Shown: positions 16,486-26,900 of the stretch, one piece after another
Numbering within the stretch: the first letter of the stretch is position 1
Layout of the letters: the number at the start of each line of letters is the position of its first letter
DNA from: Paenibacillus sp. 1001270B_150601_E10
Lineage (GTDB): Bacteria; Bacillota; Bacilli; Paenibacillales; Paenibacillaceae
Direction of reading: 5' to 3'
Assembly: GCF_015558675.1 (NCBI RefSeq)
Contig: NZ_JADMOL010000016.1
Coordinates: 1 to 40,119 of the forward strand
Length of the DNA stretch: 40,119 nt
Notes under the pieces: model-generated
The model's input: the letters and a program-made list of their open reading frames with translations, nothing else
What the model was told of the DNA's origin: nothing
The model's database searches: none
Program-made: the position numbers and the translations under genes

Positions 16486-18165
16486 TTACATCCGTTCTGG
16501 TGCAGATACGCCTACTAGGCGAAGCACGTTTGCGAGCACGGTGCGCACGGCGCCGAGCAAAGCAAGGCGAGCTTGCGTCTGATTCGCATCCTCAGTAATA
16601 ACACGCTCTGCTTTGTAGTAGCTGTGGAACAAGGATGCAAGCTCATACACATAACGAATGAGGCGATGCGGCGCAAATTCGCGCGCAGCCACTTCCACTT
16701 CCTCTGATAACTCGCCCATCTTGCGAAGCAAATCATACTCATGCTCGGCTTGAAGCGACGTAAAGTCGATCTCGCTAAGCGCCTTGAGAGCAATGCCTTG
16801 CTCTTCTGCTTGGCGGAAGATGCTGCATACGCGAGCATGCGCATATTGCACATAGAATACAGGGTTCTCGTTGGAAGTCGAGATGGCAAGATCCATATCG
16901 AAGTCCAAGTGGGAATCCATGGAGCGCATCGTGAAGAAGTAGCGAATCGCATCAACGCCAACTTCATCCATCAAGTCCTCCATCGTTACCGCTTTGCCGG
17001 TACGCTTGGACATCTTGATCTTCTCCCCGTTCTGGAACAAGCTTACCATCTGGGCAATCAATACAATGAGCTTGTTAGGGTCGTTGCCGAGCGCTTCCAT
17101 CGCCGCCTTCATACGCGGGATGTAGCCGTGGTGGTCAGCACCCCAAATGTTGATGACCTTATCATAACCGCGTGCATACTTGTCGCGATGGTAGGCAATG
17201 TCTGGCGTCAGATAGGTATAAGATCCATCATTCTTGATCAATACACGGTCTTTGTCATCGCCATACTTAGTCGTGTTCAACCATGTAGCGCCGTCCTGCT
17301 CATACACTTCTCCGCGCTCCTTAAGCGCGTCAAGGGCCTTAATGACTTCTCCCGTCTCATAGAGAGAAGTCTCGCTGAACCAAGAGTTAAATGGCACTTT
17401 AAAGCGTGCCAGGTCGCGCTTGATCTTAGCAAGCTCTTTTTCCAAACCATATTGTCTAAAGAACTTCACTCGCTCTTCTTCTGATAGGGAGAGCAAAGAG
17501 TCGCCCTTCTCTTCAACAAGCTCTTGCGCAAAGCCCTTGATGTCTTCTCCGTAATAGCCGTCTTCAGGCATCTCTGCTTCTTGTCCGAGCGCTTGCTTAT
17601 AGCGAGCCTCAATGGAGTAGGCCAGATTCATGACCTGATTGCCGGCATCGTTGATATAGTACTCGCGTGTTACCTCATAACCTGCGAAATCGAGCACATT
17701 GCACAACGCATCGCCAACTGCGGCGCCGCGCGCATGTCCAAGGTGCAGACTTCCTGTAGGATTGGCGCTGACAAACTCGACTTGAACCTTCTCACCTTGA
17801 CCAAAGCTTGAACGGCCGTAATCGTCTCCAAGCTCCGTAACCTCGCGAACGACATCATAGAGATAGTCCCGCTTCATGCGAAAGTTAATAAACCCGGGTC
17901 CTGCAATCTCCGCACTCTCAATCGAAGCAGCTCCTGCTTCCAAGTTCTCAATGATGGCTTCTGCGATCTGGCGTGGGTTGCGCTTTGCGATGCGAGTCAG
18001 CTGCATCGCTACATTCGTAGCCAAGTCCCCGTGAGTCTTATCCTTTGGAACTTCAATGACAAAGACGGGAAGCTGTTCGCGCTCCACTAAATCCGCCTTT
18101 ACAATCGCATCCTCGATCGCTTGCTTCACCGCTTCGTGAATCCGTTCAATAACCCCTTTATTCAT
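16486..18165 (-). CDS. argS: Arginyl-tRNA synthetase
   Basis: 559 residues, a class I enzyme that charges tRNA-Arg. The N-terminal ArgS additional domain (about 1-85), HIGH motif (SLHLGHARG, about 135), KMSK signature ([11 protein letters not shown]) and C-terminal anticodon-binding DALR domain (ending [15 protein letters not shown]) appear in order. Its ATG overlaps the ywiB stop codon (ATGA), so translation is coupled. It carries Ala-, Glu- and Lys-rich stretches typical of the family. Gene pair ywiB-argS upstream of rpoE is conserved in Bacillus. No T-box leader was seen. Confidence 0.97.
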   Translation of the reverse strand: MNKGVIERIHEAVKQAIEDAIVKADLVEREQLPVFVIEVPKDKTHGDLATNVAMQLTRIAKRNPRQIAEAIIENLEAGAASIESAEIAGPGFINFRMKRDYLYDVVREVTELGDDYGRSSFGQGEKVQVEFVSANPTGSLHLGHARGAAVGDALCNVLDFAGYEVTREYYINDAGNQVMNLAYSIEARYKQALGQEAEMPEDGYYGEDIKGFAQELVEEKGDSLLSLSEEERVKFFRQYGLEKELAKIKRDLARFKVPFNSWFSETSLYETGEVIKALDALKERGEVYEQDGATWLNTTKYGDDKDRVLIKNDGSYTYLTPDIAYHRDKYARGYDKVINIWGADHHGYIPRMKAAMEALGNDPNKLIVLIAQMVSLFQNGEKIKMSKRTGKAVTMEDLMDEVGVDAIRYFFTMRSMDSHLDFDMDLAISTSNENPVFYVQYAHARVCSIFRQAEEQGIALKALSEIDFTSLQAEHEYDLLRKMGELSEEVEVAAREFAPHRLIRYVYELASLFHSYYKAERVITEDANQTQARLALLGAVRTVLANVLRLVGVSAPERM

Positions 18166-18692
18166 TCCTGTCCTTCCTCCTTGGCGCAGTTCATCGGCTC
18201 AATGCTCAGCTCAAGCTGAAATTGTCCGGTATTTTGTTCATGTACATATAATTCATAGGTCCATGCTACATATGCAGGGTAGCGCATCACTTGTCCGTCC
18301 GGCAGAATCATCTCTCGATCTTCGCGTGCCATCGACGTGGTACGTGTCTCCAATCGGAATGCCATTACCTTCGATACATATCTCCCTTGCAAAGTACGAT
18401 CAAGGGCGAAAGACATCTCAGACTGCACAGCTCCATTCCTTGTGAGCTTCCATTCCTCTGCACCTAGCTTCAGCATGACCGCTGTTGGCTTGTCATTAGG
18501 GCTTGTCTCCACTTGAGAGGAGCCAGACTTCTCGATCCTTGCCTCACCCTGTTCGGGCTCGACATATCGAATATAGAAGTGATCCCCCTTCTGATAGAGG
18601 TCCCCTTCCAGCTGCTGCTCCACACGCTCATGAGACTGTATACTGGTTAACGACAGACGAACGCGTTGCTTGTTCGGCTTAAGTCCCATCAT
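18162..18692 (-). CDS. ywiB: DUF1934 family protein YwiB
   Basis: 176 residues of beta-rich sequence with no signal peptide. Features such as IYVRYVEP-like strands ([19 protein letters not shown]), [14 protein letters not shown] and [22 protein letters not shown] match the calycin-like DUF1934 family. Function is unknown. AAGGAG lies 8 nt before the ATG. It overlaps argS by 4 nt, as the first gene of that pair. Confidence 0.88.
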   Translation of the reverse strand: MMGLKPNKQRVRLSLTSIQSHERVEQQLEGDLYQKGDHFYIRYVEPEQGEARIEKSGSSQVETSPNDKPTAVMLKLGAEEWKLTRNGAVQSEMSFALDRTLQGRYVSKVMAFRLETRTTSMAREDREMILPDGQVMRYPAYVAWTYELYVHEQNTGQFQLELSIEPMNCAKEEGQE

Positions 18693-18798
18693 TCCCGATA
18701 CTCCTTATCCTATACGAAACTTAACATAAGCTGATTCACCAATTATCCAAGAAAGAGGGCGCTTTTGCAACCTTTTCTGCCTTTTCCACCAACACATA

Positions 18799-18834
18799 CA
18801 AAAGAGGAACTCCCCCGATTGGCGAGTCCCTCTT
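18799..18834 (-). terminator. Terminator after the alpha/beta hydrolase at 18851
   Basis: On the minus strand AAGAGGGACTC pairs with GAGTTCCTCTT (11 bp, one G-U) and is followed by TTTTG. It lies 17 nt after the hydrolase stop codon. Confidence 0.75.
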
Positions 18835-18850
18835 CCGTTGTCTCTATTCA

Positions 18851-19825
18851 TTAAGATTCCATGTATTTGTTCGTGAAATCCCACACTTTATTCCAATATG
18901 CAGCTCCTGCCAAGTGTGCACCGCCATGGCCTGCGTCTTTAATTATCAGCAGGTCCTTCTCTACTTTCGCCGCATCATAAAGCTGATGCACCATTTCATA
19001 TGGTACAAACGTATCAGCATCCCCATGAATAAACAGGATCGGCGTCTTGCTCTTCGCGACTTGGTCGAGTGCGGAAGCCTCCTTCAGGTCGTAGCCTGCA
19101 CGAAAATTAACGACCACATTCGATGCTGTCATAATGGGGAAAGAAGGGAGATTGAACAAGCGCTTCAACTGATAAGAGAACTCATCATACGCTGAAGTGT
19201 AGCCGCAGTCCTCCACAATCGCCTTTACATTCGAAGGAAGGTCCTCGCCTGAGGTCATCATCACCGTAGCACCACCCATGGATACTCCATAAAGAACGAC
19301 CTCTGATTGAGCATCCTGCTCCACGATACGATTGATCCAACCTACCATATCCAACCGATCATGCCAACCCATGCCGATATACTTGCCTTCACTCTCGCCA
19401 TGCCCGCGAAGGTCAACGAGCAGCACGTTATACCCTTGCTCATAGAACTTCATGCTGGATAAGGCCATTTGCTTCCCATAGCCCATGTAACCATGCGCAA
19501 CGATCACCCAACGATTGCTCGGTTCAGTCTGATGGTATTCATATCCGCGCAGCTTCAATCCATCATGGGATATTAATGTGATATTCTCATGCGGAGTGTC
19601 CTCAATCCATATCTTTGATCGTTCACCCTCCTGCTTCACTTGCTCCTCCACCTGCATCGCAGGCACCGCAAGATCTAGATCAGGGTTGTTATCAAAAAAC
19701 GGACGCTCTGTCACCGGATTAATCGAGATATTATAAAAATAATTACCGATAAACCCTAATGCACCTACAACAATGATAACGAAGCTTATTAATGATAGTA
19801 GTAGTATTTTCATATTTCTCGTCAA
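18851..19825 (-). CDS. Membrane-anchored alpha/beta hydrolase
   Basis: 324 residues. One N-terminal membrane segment (about 6-30, ILLLSLISFVIIVVGALGFI) anchors the protein with its catalytic domain outside. The hydrolase fold shows the oxyanion region VIVAHGYMGYG, DLRGHGES, the nucleophile elbow YGVSMGG with catalytic Ser, acid Asp in HGDADTFVP and His in KDAGHGGAH. It resembles the YfkO/BAAT-like lipase-2 group of Bacillus envelope hydrolases with unknown substrates. It starts at TTG 19825, 8 nt after AGGAGGG. It is a single-gene transcript with its own terminator. Confidence 0.85.
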   Translation of the reverse strand: MTRNMKILLLSLISFVIIVVGALGFIGNYFYNISINPVTERPFFDNNPDLDLAVPAMQVEEQVKQEGERSKIWIEDTPHENITLISHDGLKLRGYEYHQTEPSNRWVIVAHGYMGYGKQMALSSMKFYEQGYNVLLVDLRGHGESEGKYIGMGWHDRLDMVGWINRIVEQDAQSEVVLYGVSMGGATVMMTSGEDLPSNVKAIVEDCGYTSAYDEFSYQLKRLFNLPSFPIMTASNVVVNFRAGYDLKEASALDQVAKSKTPILFIHGDADTFVPYEMVHQLYDAAKVEKDLLIIKDAGHGGAHLAGAAYWNKVWDFTNKYMES

Positions 19826-20013
19826 AAGACCATCCCTCCTGCTTCTATTTTATAAAGAACGATTCTTAAAGTCTAAGTTATCCTCTTCCATTCTTACGGT
19901 ACTTCTTGACAGTTTCAAAGTGATAAAGCTTTATAAGATGAACCTATTGTTATTTTTGAAGCTAATAAGTAATGCTGGGTTCGCCTAAATAGAAACAAAT
20001 ACCTTACTTATGA

Positions 20014-20056
20014 CAAAAAGCGCATGTCCTCTGCATTGTGCAGATTCCATGCGCTT
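20014..20056 (-). terminator. Terminator after speB
   Basis: On the minus strand AAGCGCATG pairs perfectly with CATGCGCTT (9 bp). Inside the 21-nt loop CTGCA and TGCAG can pair again. It is followed by TTTG. Confidence 0.8.
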
Positions 20057-20084
20057 CTATTCAGCATCATTGTTAGGTCATCAA

Positions 20085-20954
20085 TTATTTGACAAAGCCA
20101 AGCAGCATCTCGCGAACCAGCTTGCTCGCTGCAATCGGCGTTTGCTCGGTTGGATCATAGATCGGTGCAACTTCAACCAGATCGCAGCCCACTACGTTGA
20201 CATGGGAGCCAGCAATCAAGTGGATCGCCTCGAGAAGCTCCTTCGTTGTAATGCCGCCAATCTCTGCTGTGCCCGTTCCAGGCGCGCAGCTTGGGTCAAG
20301 AACGTCGATATCGATCGTCACATACACAGGACGCCCAGACAGGTCTGGGAGCGTCTTGCGAAGCGGCTCGGCCACTTCAAACGGATAGAAGTTGATGTTC
20401 TCTCTCGCATACTGCCATTCTTCACGAGAGCCAGAGCGAATGCCGTATTGATAAATGTTGCGGCTTCCGATCAGCTCTGCCGCCTTACGAATCGGCGTAG
20501 AGTGAGAGAGCGCCTCTCCTTCATAATGCTCGCGCAGATCAGCGTGGGCATCGATATGAATAATTGCAAGATCAGGATATTTCTTATACACCTCTTGCAA
20601 TACTGGCCAGGATACCAAGTGTTCCCCGCCAAGACCGATAGGGAACTTGTCGTCTTGCATCAGGCCTGCCACGTATTCCTGAATGACGTCAAGGCTTCGC
20701 TGAGGGTTGCCGAACGGCAGCAGCAGATCGCCTGCATCAAAGTATGTGACATCTTCCAAGCTTTTATCTAAATAAGGGCTGTATTCCTCTAAGCCTACGG
20801 AAGCTTCGCGAATGCGTCCCGGACCAAACCGCGAGCCTGGACGGAAGGATACCGTATAATCCATCGGCATGCCGTAAATAACGGCCTTTGAGTTCTCGTA
20901 ATCTTCCGAGCTTAAAATAAATACGTTGCCGGAATAGCGTTGATCTAATTTCAT
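20085..20954 (-). CDS. speB: Agmatinase
   Basis: 289 residues of the ureohydrolase (arginase/agmatinase) family. The two-manganese site is complete: His112 (GGEHLVSWPV), Asp135, His137 and Asp139 (HIDAHADLRE), Asp215 and Asp217 (TIDIDVLDPS). Agmatinase hydrolyses agmatine to putrescine and urea, which SpeE next door uses for spermidine. The PGTGTAEIGG segment favours agmatinase over arginase. AAGGAGG precedes the ATG, and 27 bp separate it from speE, so they form an operon, as ywhF-ywhG do in B. subtilis. Confidence 0.95.
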   Translation of the reverse strand: MKLDQRYSGNVFILSSEDYENSKAVIYGMPMDYTVSFRPGSRFGPGRIREASVGLEEYSPYLDKSLEDVTYFDAGDLLLPFGNPQRSLDVIQEYVAGLMQDDKFPIGLGGEHLVSWPVLQEVYKKYPDLAIIHIDAHADLREHYEGEALSHSTPIRKAAELIGSRNIYQYGIRSGSREEWQYARENINFYPFEVAEPLRKTLPDLSGRPVYVTIDIDVLDPSCAPGTGTAEIGGITTKELLEAIHLIAGSHVNVVGCDLVEVAPIYDPTEQTPIAASKLVREMLLGFVK

Positions 20955-20981
20955 CTTAGTTACTCCTCCTTCAAGCTCGCG

Positions 20982-21809
20982 TTATTTCGTCAAATCTTCA
21001 ACGAATTTAGGCAAGCAGAATGCCGCATGATGAATGCGCGGAGAATAGTATTTCGTCTCAAGCTCAGGGATCGCATTAGCATCCACCTCAAGCGGATCAT
21101 GCTTCTTGCTGCCCATTGTGAACGTCCACAGACCACTTGGGTACGTTGGAATGTTCGCTCCGTATACACGCACGATCGGGAAGATCTCCTTCACGTCGCG
21201 GTTTACCTTTTGAATCAGATCGGCCTTGAACCAAGGGTTGTCCGTTTGCGCTACGAACAAGCCATCTTCCTTCAACGCCTCGTAAATCCCTTGATAGAAT
21301 CCACGCTCAAAGAGCGGTGCTGCAGGGCCTACTGGCTCTGTAGAGTCAACCATGATCACATCGTACTCGTCCTTCGCGTTCAGGATGTGCATGTAGCCAT
21401 CGCCTACAATCACTTCTACGCGAGGATTGTCCAATTCACCAGCAATCTCTGGCAGGTACTGCTTGGAGTACTCGATCACTTTGCCGTCGATCTCAACAAG
21501 AACGGCCTTCTCTACTGCTGGGTGCTTCATGATCTCACGAATGACGCCGCCATCTCCACCGCCAACAACCAATACCTTCTTCGGATTAGGATGTGTGAAC
21601 AGCGCAGGGTGCGCTACCATCTCATGATAGACAAATTCGTCCTTCACCGTGGTCATGACCATGCCGTCCAATACGAGCATGCGTCCAAACTCTTCGGTAT
21701 CCAACATCACCAAATGTTGAAACGGCGTTTGTTCCGTTACATAAGTTTCGCGAATCTTAGCCGTAATGCCGAAGCTCGGCGTTTGTTTCTCGGTGTACCA
21801 CAATTCCAT
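20982..21809 (-). CDS. speE: Spermidine synthase
   Basis: 275 residues. It transfers aminopropyl from decarboxylated SAM to putrescine. The glycine-rich SAM-binding loop GGGDGG (83-88), catalytic Asp155 in [11 protein letters not shown], and [18 protein letters not shown] at the N-terminus match polyamine aminopropyltransferases. It is the first gene of speE-speB, with a promoter in the gap to the divergent pbpG. The same divergent arrangement occurs in B. subtilis. No decarboxylase gene (speD) lies in the window. Confidence 0.96.
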   Translation of the reverse strand: MELWYTEKQTPSFGITAKIRETYVTEQTPFQHLVMLDTEEFGRMLVLDGMVMTTVKDEFVYHEMVAHPALFTHPNPKKVLVVGGGDGGVIREIMKHPAVEKAVLVEIDGKVIEYSKQYLPEIAGELDNPRVEVIVGDGYMHILNAKDEYDVIMVDSTEPVGPAAPLFERGFYQGIYEALKEDGLFVAQTDNPWFKADLIQKVNRDVKEIFPIVRVYGANIPTYPSGLWTFTMGSKKHDPLEVDANAIPELETKYYSPRIHHAAFCLPKFVEDLTK

Positions 21810-21932
21810 AAATCATCAACCTTCTTTCTCCGGTGACCGGTAAATGGTATCGTTGGCCCAACTCGAAATGCTCGTAATGGTTCCTGTGTAACATTCGTAA
21901 CACTTCACTCTATATCGCACCAAACAAATGCT

Positions 21933-21960
21933 ATTATATAAAATCCCCTTCAAAAAGCAA
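21933..21960 (-). promoter_or_regulatory. Sigma-A promoter of speE-speB
   Basis: On the minus strand TTGCTT (21955-21960), 16 bp, TATAAT (21933-21938). The -10 is perfect. The leader to the speE ATG is about 115 nt. Confidence 0.65.
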
Positions 21961-22108
21961 CCATTACCATTAAAATTGTTCCCTAATGTTCGGATCATTA
22001 TGTCGATTTATTTACTTCGAGTTTGTCCATACTGAAAGATAGATTTCATTTTCTCGTAAAATTCGAGTCCGCATTCACTATCCGTCACATCAAAGGAGGC
22101 TGCTTGCC

Positions 22109-24178
22109 TTGTCGACATCCCATTCTTCTTCAGCTAAGAGCGCTAAGGGCAGACGCCGATGGCTCATATTCTGTTATACATTGGGCATCTTCCTTCTGCT
22201 CGGTGCAGGAAGTGCTGCTTCTACGTTAGGTTATCTCTACTTTTCCGATCTGCCGGTATCCGATATGCAGCAGGCCTCAGAACTGCTGGATCGGGAAGGA
22301 AAGCCTATCAGTCTCTTGTCTAGCGAACGGGCAATGGAGCGGCATGTCTCAATCGAGGAAATCTCTCCTTCGCTCGTTCAAGCCACCATTGCAACCGAGG
22401 ACCGTAAATTCTATCAGCACTGGGGCCTTGATGTCGAGGGGATCGGACGAGCCATGCTGGTCAATCTGGAGAGCTTCTCTACGAGGCAGGGTGCAAGCAC
22501 CTTAACTCAGCAGCTCGCACGCAACCTTTACCTCACTCATGAGCGGACATGGAAGCGTAAAGTGAAAGAGGCGCTGTTTGCCCTGCAGCTTGAAATGAAA
22601 TATTCGAAAGACGAGATTCTCGCGATGTATCTGAATCAGATCTATTATGGTCATGGAGCTTACGGTATCGAATCCGCATCCAGAATGTATTTTGGCAAAT
22701 CAGCCAAGGAGCTGACGCTGGCCGAGAGTTCCATGCTCGCTGGCATTCCAAAGGGGCCGACCTACTATTCCCCTTGGATGAATATGAAGAATGCGAAGGA
22801 TCGCCAAAATATCGTGCTACAGAACATGGTAACCACAGGTTACATTACGCAGCAGCAGGCTGATCAAGCGTATCAAGTGACACTTCCTTTTAAATCCAAG
22901 GAATCCCGCTCAGAGTCTACACTGATTGCTCCATACTTCCGTGACTATGTTAGGAAGGAATTGCTGGCGCTGGGCCTTACCGAGGAGGAGCTTGAGACAG
23001 GTGGACTGCGGGTATATACAACGCTCGATTCAAGGGCCCAGCAGGCTGCAGAGGCCGCTGTTGGAAAAAATATCCCAGCCGAAGGCGATCTGCAAGCAGC
23101 GCTCGTCTCAATAGACCCGCGCAGCGGCGATATTAAAGCAATGGTCGGCGGCAAGAACTATCGCGACAATCAATATAACCGCGTCTTGGCAACCACAAGA
23201 CAGCCCGGCTCCTCCTTCAAGCCGTTCGTGTACTTAACGGCGCTGGAGGATAAGGTGATTACCGCGGCGACACAGTTCAAGAGCGAGCCGACGGCCTTCA
23301 ACTATGATGAGGGGCGCAAGACTTACAAGCCCAGCAACTATGGCGACAAATATTACGGCGATATCAATCTGCGGCAGGCTATCGCTGCCTCGGATAACAT
23401 TTATGCCGTGAATACCATTATGGAGGTAGGGGCTGAGCGTGTCATTGAGATGGCCAATCGGCTTGGCATCGAAACGGAGATGAAGCCCCTTCCCTCACTT
23501 GCACTCGGGACCTTCCCCGTGCGGCCGCTGGATATGGCTAGAGCCTATGCTGTGCTCAGCAATGAAGGCAGAGAAGTTAAGCCGCGGGCCGTGCTTGCCG
23601 TTACCGACAGCCGCGGCAGGAAGTTGTATGAGGCGCCAGAGGCGGAAGAGAAGCAAGTCGTAGATGCTTCCACCTCCTATGTGCTGACGAATCTCATGGA
23701 GAGCGTATTCGAAACAGGCGGCACCGGTAACCGCGTATCCAGCACTCTGAAGCGTCCGGTTGCCGGCAAGACCGGAACCACGGACATGGACTCCTGGATC
23801 GTCGGCTATACGCCGGAGCTGTCTACAGCGGTATGGGTCGGTTATGACAAAGGGAAGAACATCTCAACGATGGATTCCCATCTGTCCGCCCCGATCTTCG
23901 CTGAATATACAGAGAAGGCACTGGAAAGCGTGCCTCCAAAGCTATTTCCGATGCCAGATGACGTCGTAAGCGTCTATATCGATCCATCAACCGGCCTATT
24001 GGCAGGCGAGGGCTGTCCCGCAAAGAAAATGGAAACATTTATTTTAGGAACCGAGCCTACGGAATACTGCGGAGCGCATCCGTCCGATCAGCCCGATAAG
24101 GATAAGGTGAAGGACGCTCCGTTGGAGCAAGAGAAGAAGTCCTGGTGGCAGCACTTCAAGCGCTGGTGGACAGGATAA
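22109..24178 (+). CDS. pbpG: Bifunctional class A penicillin-binding protein (1A/PbpG type)
   Basis: 689 residues. A single N-terminal membrane anchor (about 18-46) leads into a GT51 glycosyltransferase domain with catalytic Glu97 (ATEDRKFYQHWG) and GASTLTQQLARN. The transpeptidase domain has Ser368-x-x-Lys371 (GSSFKP), SDN (428-430) and KTGTT (554-558). It polymerises and cross-links peptidoglycan outside the membrane. The acidic-basic tail ends in KSWWQHFKRWW. It starts at TTG 22109 with AAAGGAGG 9 nt upstream. Divergence from speE matches B. subtilis pbpG (ywhE), a sporulation-expressed protein; I did not find a clear forespore promoter here, so the same use is uncertain. Confidence 0.94.
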   Translation: MSTSHSSSAKSAKGRRRWLIFCYTLGIFLLLGAGSAASTLGYLYFSDLPVSDMQQASELLDREGKPISLLSSERAMERHVSIEEISPSLVQATIATEDRKFYQHWGLDVEGIGRAMLVNLESFSTRQGASTLTQQLARNLYLTHERTWKRKVKEALFALQLEMKYSKDEILAMYLNQIYYGHGAYGIESASRMYFGKSAKELTLAESSMLAGIPKGPTYYSPWMNMKNAKDRQNIVLQNMVTTGYITQQQADQAYQVTLPFKSKESRSESTLIAPYFRDYVRKELLALGLTEEELETGGLRVYTTLDSRAQQAAEAAVGKNIPAEGDLQAALVSIDPRSGDIKAMVGGKNYRDNQYNRVLATTRQPGSSFKPFVYLTALEDKVITAATQFKSEPTAFNYDEGRKTYKPSNYGDKYYGDINLRQAIAASDNIYAVNTIMEVGAERVIEMANRLGIETEMKPLPSLALGTFPVRPLDMARAYAVLSNEGREVKPRAVLAVTDSRGRKLYEAPEAEEKQVVDASTSYVLTNLMESVFETGGTGNRVSSTLKRPVAGKTGTTDMDSWIVGYTPELSTAVWVGYDKGKNISTMDSHLSAPIFAEYTEKALESVPPKLFPMPDDVVSVYIDPSTGLLAGEGCPAKKMETFILGTEPTEYCGAHPSDQPDKDKVKDAPLEQEKKSWWQHFKRWWTG

Positions 24179-24195
24179 CCGACTAATTAAGGAAT

Positions 24196-24236
24196 AGCTC
24201 CTTGCATGGACCTTTTTATAAGGACACCAAGGAGCT
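24196..24236 (+). terminator. Terminator after pbpG
   Basis: AGCTCCTTG and CAAGGAGCT form a perfect 9-bp stem; GGACC/AAGGAC-like bases inside the 23-nt loop may stack further. The tail TATTTC is only weakly T-rich. Confidence 0.65.
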
Positions 24237-24420
24237 TATTTCAATATTAATGGATTGCTGCCTGATGGCTTCCCGTAGAGAATGGATTCAAGACCGCTAA
24301 TTTCTTCGTTATTTACAGAAAGAGGACTCAACTCTTCCTCTTCTCAGAGTACTGAACTGAGCGAGAGAATGAAAAACGAGTTAAACCCTATCGTTTATTA
24401 CTAATAATGCCACAACTAAC

Positions 24421-26646
24421 CTACATAGTGGACTTGGTTGCTTCCTCGCCGACAGCAGGGCTTCGTCTCCCTGGCCAGAAGGCGATGCGGCCAAGGATGG
24501 CCGTAATGGAAGGCACGAGCAATGGCCGGACGATAAAGGTGTCGAGCAGCACCCCTAATGCTGTTACAGTACCAAATTGAACGAGCACTTGGATCGGCAA
24601 GGTAGCAAGCACCGCAAAGGTGCCAGCTAGTATAATGCCAGCCGAAGTGATAACGGAGCTGGTCTCGTTCACACCTTCCTTGATCGCTTGCTTAAGAGGC
24701 AGGGTTCTACTCTTTTGCCATATTCGAGACACCATGAAGATGTTGTAATCCTCCCCGAGCGCCACGAGGAAGACAAAGGCATAGAGCGGAATTGCCCCTT
24801 GTATCGCCTCCACGCCAAAGCCGTAGTGGAGAATGATCCACCCAAGTCCAAGGGCTGAGAAGAAGGACAACACGACGGTCCCGATCAGATACAGGGTAGC
24901 AACCAAGGAACGCAAATATACAAGCAATAGGAGTGCAATCAGCCCAATCACGACAGGAATAACAATTGCAGCATCTCGATCTCCAATCACTTCAGTATCG
25001 TACTGTGTTGCGGTTTGTCCGCTGATCCATACGTGAGCGGCAGGATCCTCTACCCCAGCAGCAAGCAGCGCTTGTTCAGACACATTGCGCAAATCCGGGA
25101 TATGCTGCATGGCCTCCATTGAATAGGGATTCATGCTGAACTCAACCTCATACGCTTGAATCTGTGAATTCTCTTTCCCTTCTTGCGGTTCGCCTACCTT
25201 CGCGATATAAGGAAGTGCTTCAAGCTTTGCTTTAAGATCGGTATCATTGCCTCTCGCATCTACCATTACTTTTACCGGAGCAAGACTTCCTGCGGAGAAC
25301 TGCTCTCCGATCACCTTAAATCCTTCTCTCGATTCCATATTCGATGGGAAGGAAGAAAGGATATCAAATGTATATTTAAGCTGGGTTGAGAAGCCAGCCA
25401 AACCACCCAGCAGGAGCAGTGTAACCAGCAGAATCGTCCAAGGCCGCTTGACGACAAGGACGCCAATGCCTTTGTCCGAACGCTGCTTCGCAGCACGGGG
25501 CGCTTTTCCTTTTCGACGGGCGCGTTCTGCCTCCATCTCCGGTGTGCGCGGCACAAAGGGATAGAAGGAGGCTCTCCCTAAGATCGCAAGCATTGCCGGT
25601 ACTAGGGTCAGGCTCGCTGCCCCCATCACAAGAATCGACAAGCTGAACGGAACAGCAAAGCGCTGGTATGCTCCGTACTTGGCAAGCAGCAGAACAAGAA
25701 GCGCGATAACGACCGTAAAGCCACTCATTGCGATTGCTCCAGAGGAGCCTTTGAATGCAGAAATCAACGCTTTCCGCTTATCCTGCTCCTGCGTAAGCAC
25801 ATGCCGGTAATGAGAAATAAGGAACAAACAGTAGTCCGTTCCTGCCCCAAAGAGCAGCACGGTCATGATCGATATGGCTTGCGCATCAACAATAATAATG
25901 CCTTGCTCAGCAAGCAACCCAAGAATTGGACTCGTTAAGCCATAAGCGAAGCCCACCGCTACGATTGGTATAAGCGCAAGAATGGGCGAACGGTAGATTA
26001 ATAACAAAATGACGAGTACAAGCAGCACCGTTGCGAGCAGCAAGGATACATCGGCATTGCTGAACAATGCAGTAGCATCAATTGAAATGCCCACTGGGCC
26101 CGTTACACGCGCAGACAAAGCGTCTGATCCATCAATAGGCTGCTCAAATAGGTTCTCCCCATAGATCGCCGCAACCTTAGCTTTTAATGAATCTACACTC
26201 TCTTTTAGATGGTCTGCATCGGCTTCCTTATCAAATAAAATAGGCAGAACAAAGCTGCTCTTATCCTCTGATAGCTGCGATTGCAGCACAGGCGCCGGCA
26301 GTTGATGCAGCGGAATCACTCCTGTCTGATCCTGAAGCGGCGCCTCCGTCAGTTCCTTCGTCAAGGACTGAAGCTTGCTTAGGTCATCCTCGGACAGCCC
26401 CCCTGTCCGCTTCCATACGATAAGCGCTGGTATATCCGTGCCATTGCCGAATTCCCGCTCTGCGATCCCATCGGCTACGACCGAAGGGGCCGTACTCTCT
26501 AGATTCGCTGCATTGTTATCCTCAACCGTGTTGACTTGTGGCCAGACCATACTCAATACGGCAACCAGCAGGATCCATATGCCAAGCGTTACCCATCTTC
26601 CGCGCTTCCCCGTTACCGCGCGCGATATTGACTCTATTGCTTTCAC
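24421..26646 (-). CDS. MMPL family (RND-type) membrane transporter
   Basis: 741 residues. There is one N-terminal membrane segment (about 19-38), a large extracellular loop, five clustered segments (about 195-355), a basic cytoplasmic linker (ARRKGKAPRAAKQR), and then the same pattern repeated (about 400-730). Polar charged motifs in the membrane (GAGTDYCLFLISHYRH, ALGEDYNIFMVSRIW) are the proton-relay signature of MMPL/YdfJ proteins. These export lipids or hydrophobic drugs by proton exchange. It starts at GTG 26646 behind AGGAGGAG. A divergent TetR gene lies 254 bp away, and inverted repeats sit in its leader, suggesting local repression. The substrate is unknown. Confidence 0.92.
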   Translation of the reverse strand: MKAIESISRAVTGKRGRWVTLGIWILLVAVLSMVWPQVNTVEDNNAANLESTAPSVVADGIAEREFGNGTDIPALIVWKRTGGLSEDDLSKLQSLTKELTEAPLQDQTGVIPLHQLPAPVLQSQLSEDKSSFVLPILFDKEADADHLKESVDSLKAKVAAIYGENLFEQPIDGSDALSARVTGPVGISIDATALFSNADVSLLLATVLLVLVILLLIYRSPILALIPIVAVGFAYGLTSPILGLLAEQGIIIVDAQAISIMTVLLFGAGTDYCLFLISHYRHVLTQEQDKRKALISAFKGSSGAIAMSGFTVVIALLVLLLAKYGAYQRFAVPFSLSILVMGAASLTLVPAMLAILGRASFYPFVPRTPEMEAERARRKGKAPRAAKQRSDKGIGVLVVKRPWTILLVTLLLLGGLAGFSTQLKYTFDILSSFPSNMESREGFKVIGEQFSAGSLAPVKVMVDARGNDTDLKAKLEALPYIAKVGEPQEGKENSQIQAYEVEFSMNPYSMEAMQHIPDLRNVSEQALLAAGVEDPAAHVWISGQTATQYDTEVIGDRDAAIVIPVVIGLIALLLLVYLRSLVATLYLIGTVVLSFFSALGLGWIILHYGFGVEAIQGAIPLYAFVFLVALGEDYNIFMVSRIWQKSRTLPLKQAIKEGVNETSSVITSAGIILAGTFAVLATLPIQVLVQFGTVTALGVLLDTFIVRPLLVPSITAILGRIAFWPGRRSPAVGEEATKSTM

Positions 26647-26678
26647 TCCTACTCCTCCTTCGACTTCACGTCCATGCT

Positions 26679-26717
26679 CCTTTCATCAATGCGTAAATGA
26701 AAGGTGAATCCTTTCAT
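26679..26717. repeat. Overlapping inverted repeats in the MMPL leader (candidate TetR operator)
   Basis: CCTTTCAT (26679-26686) is inverted at ATGAAAGG (26697-26704), and the same right arm is inverted again as TGAAAGG-N5-CCTTTCA (26698-26716). So three copies of one half-site alternate within 39 bp. The block lies 30-70 bp upstream of the MMPL start. It could bind the divergent TetR regulator or form alternative mRNA hairpins. Confidence 0.5.
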
Positions 26718-26753
26718 CGATAAAAGGCACAGCATGATGGTCATACATCATCG

Positions 26754-26783
26754 ATTATAATATTATATATACTGGAAGGTTAA
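26754..26783 (-). promoter_or_regulatory. Candidate promoter of the MMPL gene
   Basis: On the minus strand TTAACC (26778-26783), 18 bp, TATAAT (26754-26759). The region is a run of AT alternation, so a second -10 is possible. The repeat block lies downstream of it. Confidence 0.4.
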
Positions 26784-26900
26784 TTATTGTGCAACCATTA
26801 TTTTGTATTTTCCATGTGGCGATGATTTTAGGTATTTTGTTCGATGCGCTACATGGCATAATAGAGGGTAGATCATTATCGTATGCAGAAAGGAAAGCTT

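Noticed and set aside
22000-22108. Possible forespore (sigma-F or sigma-G) promoter for pbpG, as a CATACTG sequence is present near 22029.
   Set aside because: No TGAATA/GCATA-type -35 lies at the right distance, so sporulation control is not supported from sequence.
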